Below are positions 1-6,341 of a stretch of DNA of 64,000 nt, one piece after another. Source of the DNA: Fibrobacter sp. UWB16 (GTDB taxonomy: Bacteria; Fibrobacterota; Fibrobacteria; Fibrobacterales; Fibrobacteraceae); the NCBI RefSeq assembly GCF_900215325.1, contig NZ_OCMS01000001.1, forward strand, positions 1,054,001-1,118,000, given 5' to 3'. Numbering within the stretch: the stretch's first letter is position 1; each line of letters opens with the position of its first letter. The notes under the pieces were generated by a model that was not told the DNA's origin, searched no databases, and worked only from the letters and a program-made list of their open reading frames with translations. The position numbers and the translations under genes were made by a program.

Positions 1-1108
1 GGCAGTCATCGACGCCACGGAACTTTTCGAATGCCCAGCGAGCGAACTTGAGCACCACGTAGTCACCGCTCGGGGTGTACTTTTCGAGGCTTCCGTCGCG
101 CCAGTACGGAATCTGGTCGAGGGTGAGGCCTGCAGCGAGCTTTGCAGAAATGAGGGCGATCGGGAAGCCGGTAGCCTTGGAAGCGAGAGCGGAGGAACGA
201 GAGGTACGCGGGTTGATTTCGATAATCACCACGCGGCCGGTCTTCGGATCGTGAGCGAACTGCACGTTGGTACCGCCAATCACGCCGATGGATTCCACAA
301 TCTTGAAGGCCTTTTCCTTCAGTTCTTCTTCGAGCTTCTTGTCGATGGTGAGGAACGGGGCTGCGCAGAAGGAGTCGCCGGTATGCACGCCCACCGGGTC
401 AATGTTTTCGATGAAGCAGATGGCGATCATCTGGTTCTTGGAATCGCGCACGACTTCGACTTCGAGTTCTTCCCAACCGAGGATGGATTCTTCGATGAGG
501 CACTGGTGCGTCATGGAGAGTTCAAGACCGTTAGAGCAAATGGTGCGGAGTTCTTCCACGTTGTAGCAGAAACCGCCGCCTGCACCGCCCATGGTGTATG
601 CCGGACGGACCACCACCGGGTAGCCGATTTCGGACACAATCTTTTCGGCTTCTTCCACAGAGTGGCAAATGCCGGAGCGCGGGGTGTCGATGCCGAGCTT
701 CTGCATGGTTTCCTTGAAGATTTCACGGTCTTCGCCGCGTTCGATAGCGTCGAGGTTCACACCGATGACCTTCACGCCGTACTTGTCCAGCACGCCAGCC
801 TTGCTCAAAGCAGAGGCGAGGTTCAGGCCGGTCTGACCGCCCAAGTTCGGGAGGAGTGCCTGCGGGCGTTCCTTTTCGATAATCTGGGTGAGGCGGGCGA
901 CGTTCAGCGGTTCGATGTAGGTGGCATCGGCCATGACCGGGTCAGTCATGATGGTAGCCGGGTTAGAGTTCACGAGCACAATCTTGTAACCCTGTTCGCG
1001 CAGGGCCTTGCAAGCCTGGGTGCCGGAATAGTCGAATTCGCAAGCCTGACCGATCACGATCGGGCCAGAACCGATGATAAGGACTTTGTCGATGCCTTCA
1101 ATCTTCAT
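1..1108 (-). CDS. carB: Carbamoyl-phosphate synthase large subunit, N-terminal part (gene runs off the left edge)
   Basis: The large subunit makes carbamoyl phosphate from glutamine-derived ammonia, bicarbonate and two ATP, feeding arginine and pyrimidine synthesis in the cytoplasm. About 369 codons of the 5' part are present; the C-terminal two thirds lie outside the window. The start MKIEGIDKVLIIGSGPIVIG is followed by QACEFDYSGTQACKALREQG and the VNSNPATIMTDP motif, which are hallmark sequences of the first ATP-grasp half. The glycine-rich ATP-grasp loop is seen as RPAYTMGGAGGG. The ATG is preceded by GGAGA. A factor-independent terminator lies only about 30 nt upstream of the start, so transcription must read through it or initiate very close by (see the leader entry). 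No carA is visible nearby. Identification is certain from sequence conservation. Confidence 0.97.
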   Translation of the reverse strand, partial: MKIEGIDKVLIIGSGPIVIGQACEFDYSGTQACKALREQGYKIVLVNSNPATIMTDPVMADATYIEPLNVARLTQIIEKERPQALLPNLGGQTGLNLASALSKAGVLDKYGVKVIGVNLDAIERGEDREIFKETMQKLGIDTPRSGICHSVEEAEKIVSEIGYPVVVRPAYTMGGAGGGFCYNVEELRTICSNGLELSMTHQCLIEESILGWEELEVEVVRDSKNQMIAICFIENIDPVGVHTGDSFCAAPFLTIDKKLEEELKEKAFKIVESIGVIGGTNVQFAHDPKTGRVVIIEINPRTSRSSALASKATGFPIALISAKLAAGLTLDQIPYWRDGSLEKYTPSGDYVVLKFARWAFEKFRGVDDC

Positions 1109-1130
1109 TTTGTTTATCTCCGTTGACTAA

Positions 1131-1244
1131 TTATTTATTAAAAAACAAAAAAGCTGAACCAAAAGGCTCAGCATCTTTAAAATCAAAAATGGAAATAGAA
1201 AAACCAGCGAACGGCGCAACATCGTGCATGTCACAGGTGTACAT
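1131..1244 (-). other. Possible Phe-rich leader peptide frame upstream of carB
   Basis: An open frame of 37 codons begins at the ATG at 1244 and ends 22 nt before the carB start. Eight of 37 residues are Phe, and its last third is the terminator hairpin and T-tract themselves. No convincing Shine-Dalgarno site is seen in front of it. T-rich terminator sequence codes for Phe by chance, so translation is only a possibility. It is listed because the position (short frame overlapping a terminator directly before a biosynthetic gene) is that of an attenuator leader. Confidence 0.2.
1141..1172 (-). terminator. Rho-independent terminator / candidate attenuator before carB
   Basis: Read on the minus strand the sequence is a GCTGAGCC stem, a TTTT loop, GGTTCAGC, then a run of T. 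It ends about 33 nt before the carB start codon, leaving no room for a complete promoter in between. It may end the small lipoprotein transcript, or act as an attenuator of carB. Confidence 0.75.
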
Positions 1245-1357
1245 TACATTTTTTGTAATCACGTTCATCACTTTCCTATTTCGCAAAGACTTAAACTTGT
1301 GCAAATATAGAATAAGCGATAGTTCTTTTCAATATCGGGTTACAAAAAACGACTATT

Positions 1358-1534
1358 TTATAAGTTTTCATCCACAGAATCATCAAGATCATCCGGCTGC
1401 GGATTGTCCTGACAAATCGGAAGGCTCGGATCATCCAAGCATTCGTCCGGAGTATCCGTACCAGAATTAGAAGAACATGCCATAAGGCAAAAAGCCGCAG
1501 TGGCGAAAATCGAAGCGAGAATTTTGCGTCCCAT
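1358..1534 (-). CDS. Small predicted lipoprotein (58 aa)
   Basis: A 58-residue protein starting MGRKILASIFATAAFCLMAC. The lipobox LMAC places the lipidated Cys at residue 20, so the mature protein is only about 39 residues. It is acidic and contains two further Cys (residues 32 and 41) that could form a disulfide. The ATG has AGAGG a few bases upstream. Mature lipoproteins this short resemble entericidin- or Lpp-size proteins, but no family is recognised. The frame is supported by a coherent signal peptide, lipobox, ribosome binding site and stop codon, although it is short enough for most gene callers to miss. Its transcript probably ends at the hairpin at 1141-1172. Confidence 0.7.
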   Translation of the reverse strand: MGRKILASIFATAAFCLMACSSNSGTDTPDECLDDPSLPICQDNPQPDDLDDSVDENL

Positions 1535-1597
1535 ATAAAACCTCTAAGTTGTTATCCGTCAATATAATAAACTCATCGCAAAAAATTTCTATCAAAA

Positions 1598-1623
1598 TAA
1601 AAAGGGCCGCCCTAAAGCGACCC
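1598..1623 (-). terminator. Terminator of the HU gene
   Basis: On the minus strand GGGTCGC, a short loop and GGGCGGCCC form a GC-rich stem with some G-T pairs, followed by TTTTT. It lies about 32 nt after the HU stop codon. Confidence 0.75.
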
Positions 1624-1655
1624 AACCTTTGCAAAAAGCAAATCTAGCTCAGAAA

Positions 1656-1958
1656 TTACTTCTTAGCCGGCTTGTTCTTAGCAGCGGTTTCCTTGAGAGC
1701 TGCACCAGCCTTGAAGCCGACAGTCTTGGAAGCCTTGATCTTGATGGTAGCACCAGTCTGCGGGTTGCGGCCAGTACGTGCAGCGCGGGACTTCACAGTG
1801 AAAGTACCGAAACCGATGAGCTGAACGTTGCCGTCCTTCTTGATGCCAGCAGCAATGCCGTCGAGAACTGCGTCGATTGCGCGAGCAGCAGCAGCCTTGG
1901 ATTCAATGCCAGCTTCCTTGTTAGCGAGCACGGCTTCAATGAGATCTTGTTTGTTCAT
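1656..1958 (-). CDS. HU family DNA-binding protein
   Basis: A 100-residue histone-like protein of the HU/IHF family that bends and compacts DNA as a dimer. It begins MNKQDLIEAVLANKEAG and contains the family signature GFGTFTVKSRAARTGRNPQT (residues 50-69), including the RNPQTG of the DNA-gripping arm. A Lys/Ala-rich tail ends AAKNKPAKK. Length is close to the usual 90-95 residues. AAGGAG lies 7-8 nt before the ATG and a perfect TATAAT lies about 42 nt upstream, consistent with a strongly expressed single gene with its own terminator. Confidence 0.96.
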   Translation of the reverse strand: MNKQDLIEAVLANKEAGIESKAAAARAIDAVLDGIAAGIKKDGNVQLIGFGTFTVKSRAARTGRNPQTGATIKIKASKTVGFKAGAALKETAAKNKPAKK

Positions 1959-1999
1959 TTTATAACTCCTTGAGTCAGATTTGTGAATTGTTTGGTAAT

Positions 2000-2005
2000 A
2001 TTATA
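2000..2005 (-). promoter_or_regulatory. Candidate -10 box of the HU promoter
   Basis: Minus-strand TATAAT about 42 nt before the HU ATG, preceded by an A-tract. No good -35 match is seen at the usual spacing, so only the -10 element is called. Confidence 0.45.
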
Positions 2006-2065
2006 CTTTTTTTTTCTTAGATAAGATGGTTTTTTATTGAAAAAAGTTTTTAAAACCGCATAAAA

Positions 2066-3193
2066 TCAAGCCTTAGGAGCCAGTCTGCCCGCATCTTCTA
2101 CGTACTGGTCGGCTCTAGTCCTTAATTTCTCTACATAGACAAGGCAAATACACGTGAAGGGAATCGCCACCAAAAGTCCCAAAAAGCCAAGCAACTTGCC
2201 CCAAATCGAGAGAGATAAAAGGATCCCCACCGGCGGCAAATTCATGGACTTACCCACAATGTGCGGCACCAAAAAGAAGTCCTGAATAATCTGCACAACA
2301 AGATAAATCGTAAGGATAATCAGAGCCACTTCCCAGAACGGCATGCCCTTGTCCAGAGCGTAAACCACCGCCAGTAGTAAGGCGAGCGGAATGGTCGTGA
2401 GTTGCATATAAGGGATCATGTTCAACGCCCCGGAGAAAAGTCCAAACGCCATGCCCATCGGGAGTCCCATCACGCTAAAACCAATTGCATACAAAACGCC
2501 AACCGTAAAGGCAACCATCGATTGTGCGCGGAAGTACGTACCCATGAACTGGTCTGTCGAGCTTGCAAACTCACCCGCTTCACGACGATAGCGACGCGGA
2601 ATCAAGCGGCGAATGCCTTTTCTGATTTTATGCATATCGAGCATAATGAAGACAAGGTACATGAACACGACCGCTGCACTGGAAATACCCATAACAATCG
2701 TCGATGTCTTCGAAAGAATGTCCCAGGCGCCCGGAAGAATGCGGTCAGAGACCGTCTGCACCACGCTCCACACATCAAGCGATTCCATAGCCTCGGCAAT
2801 GCTATTCCAAGAAATCATCGTCTTCACGGAGGCCCACGTATCTGCAGGCAAGAACGTCATAATTCGATCACTCCAGGTGGAGTCCGTAAAGATTCGAGAA
2901 ATAAGCGTCCCTAAGTATTGAACTTCATGCACGACTTTTGGAATAAAGAAATACATACAACCGCCAATAATAATTGCGGCTCCCAAAAGAACAAGTACAA
3001 CAGCAATAACACGATAACGGAATTTTATTTGCAATCTACAGACAAGCGGGTCCATGATGTAGGCAATCAAGAACGCCGCAAAAAACGGGAACAAGACTCC
3101 GCTCAAGTAATTCAGTACAACAAGAGAAACCGCTACTGCAACAGCAATCAGCACATAGCGCATTACCCTATCAAGCGTCCAATTTCTTTGCAT
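2066..3193 (-). CDS. AI-2E family transporter-like permease
   Basis: A 375-residue polytopic inner-membrane protein of the AI-2E/YdiK/PerM family (DUF20), whose members export small molecules or move ions; the substrate here cannot be told from sequence. Hydrophobic segments near residues 10-75, 145-180, 215-265 and 280-350 fit the usual seven to eight helices. The family loop appears as FLVPHIVGKSMNLPPVGILL, with the P(P/H).V....G pattern. The start is supported by AGGAGGG just upstream. It is the last gene of a four-gene operon and its first 23 nt overlap the gene before it, implying translational coupling. The family is confident, the function is not. Confidence 0.88.
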   Translation of the reverse strand: MQRNWTLDRVMRYVLIAVAVAVSLVVLNYLSGVLFPFFAAFLIAYIMDPLVCRLQIKFRYRVIAVVLVLLGAAIIIGGCMYFFIPKVVHEVQYLGTLISRIFTDSTWSDRIMTFLPADTWASVKTMISWNSIAEAMESLDVWSVVQTVSDRILPGAWDILSKTSTIVMGISSAAVVFMYLVFIMLDMHKIRKGIRRLIPRRYRREAGEFASSTDQFMGTYFRAQSMVAFTVGVLYAIGFSVMGLPMGMAFGLFSGALNMIPYMQLTTIPLALLLAVVYALDKGMPFWEVALIILTIYLVVQIIQDFFLVPHIVGKSMNLPPVGILLSLSIWGKLLGFLGLLVAIPFTCICLVYVEKLRTRADQYVEDAGRLAPKA

Positions 3194-3956
3194 TTTCCCT
3201 CCTGCATAGTTTCGCAGAACATACTAAAAATAGCACAAGTCCAAGCAAAATGGCACCGAGTACGATATACATCGTTTTCTTTTGGCCTTCATTTGCACCC
3301 CAGAGTCGCACATAGCGGATTTCCATTTCATCCGGAATGCCACGAAGCGTCGAAGCGCCACTTACAATTTCAAAGAAGGCGGCACGGTTCAAGTACGTTT
3401 TGCCATCATCTTCTTCAAGTCCCTGCTGCGAGAGCCACCATTCCGGAACTCGAAATTCACTGAGCGAAATTTTACTCACCGCAAAGCGTTCTTTTGAGCC
3501 ACCCATCAGCAAGTAGGGCGCCGACGGGATTTCCTTTTCCAGAACGCGAAGGTTCGCATAATCTCCATTCCGCGTATAGACCGGGTCATCCGTCAAAATG
3601 CGGAGTTTCATGGAATTCATGCGTTTCGAAGCAACATGCACTTCCATGGAATCGAACTTCGTCAGGTCAAAAACTCCGGCAGGCCGTTTGTCCACAGACT
3701 TCAAGTTAAAGCCAACGCCCGCATACGTAAACGCCTTGCCCGAATGGATGACCACAGAAGAGGTCAAGAGCGTATCCGTCAATTGGACTTCGCTTGTCGA
3801 AAATCCTCCAACAACGCTATCGTTCAACGGTAAAACTTCAAACGTCCGCTCAGGGAAAAGCTCCACCGCCACTCCCCCACAGCGTGAATAGAAAAAGCCC
3901 CAAGCAATCAGCAGGACTAGGAAAAACGAGATTCCAATCCACCTACTTTTTTTCAT
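3171..3956 (-). CDS. Membrane-anchored protein with extracytoplasmic domain, copy B of a related pair
   Basis: A 261-residue protein with an N-terminal hydrophobic helix (about residues 7-23), an extracytoplasmic region of about 200 residues, and a second helix near 230-248 followed by a basic cytoplasmic tail. The soluble part is beta-rich and ends most sheets with aromatic and acidic residues, resembling jelly-roll (carbohydrate-binding-like or CIA30-like) domains, but this is an impression only. It has the same layout as the next gene upstream (N-helix, FP...ND..GG motif, EVP/EIP, F..(I)PDFW or F.VPEWW, C-helix), so the two are probably paralogs. AAGGAG precedes the ATG. It overlaps its neighbours by 14 and 23 nt, so the four genes are co-transcribed. 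Function unknown. Confidence 0.75.
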   Translation of the reverse strand: MKKSRWIGISFFLVLLIAWGFFYSRCGGVAVELFPERTFEVLPLNDSVVGGFSTSEVQLTDTLLTSSVVIHSGKAFTYAGVGFNLKSVDKRPAGVFDLTKFDSMEVHVASKRMNSMKLRILTDDPVYTRNGDYANLRVLEKEIPSAPYLLMGGSKERFAVSKISLSEFRVPEWWLSQQGLEEDDGKTYLNRAAFFEIVSGASTLRGIPDEMEIRYVRLWGANEGQKKTMYIVLGAILLGLVLFLVCSAKLCRRENAKKLDA

Positions 3957-4674
3957 CGTACTCCTTCACAGGGTGGCTACGCCCAATCGCCACGATCATA
4001 AGCCCAAGAATCATGAACAAGAAGATTCCGTAAGCCGTATTGCTTATACCGCTTGCAAAAATTTCTCGGACATTCACGACAAAATTCTTTCCACGAGGCT
4101 GTTTCCACCCTGCTGAAATTTCCACACGCGCAACGCTTTCGTGATGCAAGCGGTTCTTCGAGCGCTTGACACCAAGATCGTCATACCAAAAGTCCGGGAT
4201 GTAGAAATGTTCAAACGGAATAGCAATCTTGTTGCGTCCGGTCTTCACAGGGACTTCTTTCAGCAACATCTTGAACGTATTCGACTTTTGCATGTCCGTC
4301 ACATCCGGGTCATACGTCCAGACTTTCACAAGGATTTCATCTGTCCCGGCGATATCAAGGTCCATATAAAGCGTATCGACATTCTTCCAGTTGTGGAATT
4401 TCTTTTCGCCTGCCGGATCAAAGTCAAATACAAGTCCACACCAGGCCGATTTCTTTTCGTTCAAGCCTAACGCGCACTGGAACGAGACTAGCGAATCCGA
4501 AGATTTAAACTGGACCGCAGACGTTCCCCCGGCTGCATTGTCGTCAAATGCAGATACTTTTGCACCATCCCCTAGTGGAAACACCGTTTCAGCAAATCGC
4601 TCTTTCGGAAGCATTACATAGATGGCAACAACAATAATCGCAATGATTGCTAAAATCGTATATGATTTTTTCAT
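3943..4674 (-). CDS. Membrane-anchored protein with extracytoplasmic domain, copy A of a related pair
   Basis: A 243-residue protein starting MKKSYTILAIIAIIVVAIYV, a membrane helix with the soluble part outside, and a second helix near residues 212-229. The extracytoplasmic region holds the motif FEHFYIPDFWYDD, matching FRVPEWW in the following gene, and an early FP..D..G..VSAFDDNAAGG that matches ND..VGG there. The ATG directly follows the TAA of the zinc-ribbon gene and the 3' end overlaps the next gene by 14 nt. This tight packing suggests the two related proteins and the permease act together at the inner membrane. No known family is recognised; an interaction with sugars or envelope polymers is only a guess from the beta-rich look. 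Confidence 0.75.
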   Translation of the reverse strand: MKKSYTILAIIAIIVVAIYVMLPKERFAETVFPLGDGAKVSAFDDNAAGGTSAVQFKSSDSLVSFQCALGLNEKKSAWCGLVFDFDPAGEKKFHNWKNVDTLYMDLDIAGTDEILVKVWTYDPDVTDMQKSNTFKMLLKEVPVKTGRNKIAIPFEHFYIPDFWYDDLGVKRSKNRLHHESVARVEISAGWKQPRGKNFVVNVREIFASGISNTAYGIFLFMILGLMIVAIGRSHPVKEYDEKK

Positions 4675-5178
4675 TTACTCAAAAAATTTCCTTAAAGTTC
4701 TATTGTACTGAATGTAATCTAGCGGATCTTCTTCCACAGGCTTTTCACCAAAGACCTTGTTCACAAGCGAATCAATCCAATGGATAAAGAAGAAGTGGTG
4801 CTTGCCTTCTTTTGCCTGCGGAGCCGCCTTGATGTCCAAAGACCACTGCAAAAGCTGTTTCACCGTCGAAGGCGGCATATGGAACGTTTCGCAGCAAGTC
4901 GTCACGTAGCCATCGAAACCGTAATGCGGGAGCTTGCCTTTCACAAGCGGCTGACCGTGATCGATGCACACCGGATTTTCGCAGGGAGGGTCCTGCACGT
5001 TTTTCTTGTTCAAGTCATTGAGCCACAATTCGCGCGTTTTGTCCGAGAGTCCGCCGTAAAAGGCAAACGTCTGGTTGCACGGGAAATAAATGGAATAACA
5101 CTTCGGGCAAATCCTCAGATCAAGATTGACAATTCTGAGGGACTCGACTTCTGAACCGCAAAAAGAACATTTACACAT
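4675..5178 (-). CDS. Zinc-ribbon protein of unknown function
   Basis: A 167-residue protein with an N-terminal zinc ribbon: MCKCSFCGSEVESLRI then DLRICPKCYSIYFPC. This gives two CxxC pairs (residues 4/7 and about 24/27), a typical four-Cys zinc site. Further Cys occur in PPCENPVCIDHGQ and TTCCETFHMPP in the middle. The frame stays open far upstream, but the ATG at 5178 was chosen because the upstream part lies antisense to the oppositely oriented thioredoxin-like gene starting at 5212 and the protein sense begins at the zinc ribbon. It is the first gene of the operon running to 2066; its stop TAA abuts the next ATG. A regulatory or binding role is possible but not shown. Confidence 0.75.
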   Translation of the reverse strand: MCKCSFCGSEVESLRIVNLDLRICPKCYSIYFPCNQTFAFYGGLSDKTRELWLNDLNKKNVQDPPCENPVCIDHGQPLVKGKLPHYGFDGYVTTCCETFHMPPSTVKQLLQWSLDIKAAPQAKEGKHHFFFIHWIDSLVNKVFGEKPVEEDPLDYIQYNRTLRKFFE

Positions 5179-5211
5179 ACTTTGAATATAGTTAATTCTA
5201 TATTTAACCGC

Positions 5212-6036
5212 ATGGCTAAAGTAGTTCAAATTACAGCAGAAAATTTTGAAGAAGAGGTCATCAAGGCCTCTGAAACGCGCGCTGTCGCGATTCTTTTCTC
5301 TTCCGCAGAATATCCGGATTGCGCTCCGTACTCCCAGTTGGCAGGCCAGCTTTCCACAAGCATGGACTTTACGCTTGGCGTCGTAAGCTGCGATGACCGC
5401 GAAAACATGCGCCTTATCCAGATGTTCCGCGTGCAGTCCGTCCCCGAGATTCACGTGGTCGACAAAGGCCAGATTGCTGATGTCATCCAGGGAGTGCTCC
5501 CCGAAGCCGACCTCAAGAAGCGTCTCGAAAAGTTCTACGTTTCCGAAGAAGCCCGTTTCCAGACAGCACTCGAAGACGCCATTGCGCAAAAGAACTTCGA
5601 CCAAGCGCTCCCGATGCTTGACGAAGCTCTCGCCAAGAACCCAAACGACAAGAAGCTCCAGCTCCTGTGGGCAAAAGCAAGCCTTGGTCTCGGCGATACC
5701 GCAAAGGCAAAAGACATTCTCTCCAAGTTTGTCGAAAGCGACGACCAGTACCGCGAAGCCAAATCGCTCTTGGAACTTCTCGACTTCCACGCCGAAGTTG
5801 CCAAGAAGGATGTCCAAGGTAAAGAAGCTATCGTCTATCACGAAGCTTGCAAGCTCGCCTGCGCCGAAGATTTCGAAAGCGCTCTCCAGGCATTCCTGAA
5901 CCTGTACGTAGAAGCTCCGGAATGGAACGATGGTGCCGCCAAGAAGGCGATGCTCACGCTCTTCGGCGTTCTCGGCCCCAAACACGAGCTCACTTGGAAG
6001 TACCGCGCAAAGCTCAACACGATGATGTTCATTTAA
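5212..6036 (+). CDS. CnoX/YbbN-like thioredoxin-fold protein with TPR region
   Basis: A 274-residue cytoplasmic protein with an N-terminal thioredoxin fold (about residues 1-110) and tetratricopeptide-like helices after it (about 115-260). The usual CxxC is not present: the site reads AEYPDCAPY, so only one Cys remains, comparable to the SQHC of Escherichia coli YbbN (CnoX). The phrase FRVQSVPEIHVVDKGQIAD matches the cis-Pro region, and QALPMLDEALAKNPNDKKLQ is a clear TPR. Length is close to E. coli YbbN (284). CnoX is a chaperone that hands oxidised proteins to DnaK and GroEL; that role is inferred. A TTG 30 nt earlier is in frame, but the ATG at 5212 gives the normal family start. Confidence 0.82.
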   Translation: MAKVVQITAENFEEEVIKASETRAVAILFSSAEYPDCAPYSQLAGQLSTSMDFTLGVVSCDDRENMRLIQMFRVQSVPEIHVVDKGQIADVIQGVLPEADLKKRLEKFYVSEEARFQTALEDAIAQKNFDQALPMLDEALAKNPNDKKLQLLWAKASLGLGDTAKAKDILSKFVESDDQYREAKSLLELLDFHAEVAKKDVQGKEAIVYHEACKLACAEDFESALQAFLNLYVEAPEWNDGAAKKAMLTLFGVLGPKHELTWKYRAKLNTMMFI

Positions 6037-6066
6037 CAGGCAACCACAAGGAAAGCTCCCGTCCCA

Positions 6067-6261
6067 ATGACTTTACTTCTCGCCATCATGTTCATCGTAT
6101 TCGTCGTGGGCGCGCTCATTCACGGGTATTTTTCCTTTGCCAACGTTGAATACAGCTTTCGCGAGCATCCTGTGCAATTCGTTGTCGTCCTCCTAATCAT
6201 GCTCGGGGCGGCAATACTTTGCACGTACCTGTTTCTCAAAGAAATCGGTGTTTTGAAATAG
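6067..6261 (+). CDS. Small two-helix membrane protein (64 aa)
   Basis: A 64-residue protein with hydrophobic segments at about residues 2-23 and 38-58 separated by a short polar loop, so a helical hairpin in the inner membrane. It starts 30 nt after the thioredoxin-like gene and is followed at once by a strong terminator, so the two are likely one transcript. No family is recognised. Coding status rests on the coherent two-helix pattern, its position between a gene and a terminator, and a plausible AGGAAAGC site upstream. Confidence 0.6.
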   Translation: MTLLLAIMFIVFVVGALIHGYFSFANVEYSFREHPVQFVVVLLIMLGAAILCTYLFLKEIGVLK

Positions 6262-6262
6262 C

Positions 6263-6293
6263 AAAAAACGCAGCTCGAAAAGCTGCGTTTTTT
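6263..6293 (+). terminator. Bidirectional terminator
   Basis: AAAAAACGCAGCT, a five-base loop and AGCTGCGTTTTTT form a hairpin with A and T tracts on both sides. It ends the small membrane protein transcript on the plus strand and can also stop the FISUMP gene read from the other side. Confidence 0.85.
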
Positions 6294-6305
6294 AATTACT
6301 TTGTC

Positions 6306-6332
6306 AAGCCCTTTGCGGGCTTTTCTTTTTTT
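6306..6332 (+). terminator. Second terminator hairpin
   Basis: AAGCCC, loop TTTGC, GGGCTT then TTCTTTTTTT. It lies 13 nt after the first terminator and just before the convergent FISUMP gene stop. Confidence 0.65.
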
Positions 6333-6341
6333 AAGCTTTTA

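Noticed and set aside
251-1126. A plus-strand frame of 291 codons at the left edge
   Set aside because: Antisense to carB, whose conserved motifs are unmistakable.
5179-5985. N-terminal extension of the zinc-ribbon gene
   Set aside because: It runs antisense through the CnoX-like gene, has no protein-like pattern, and the zinc ribbon begins at the ATG at 5178.
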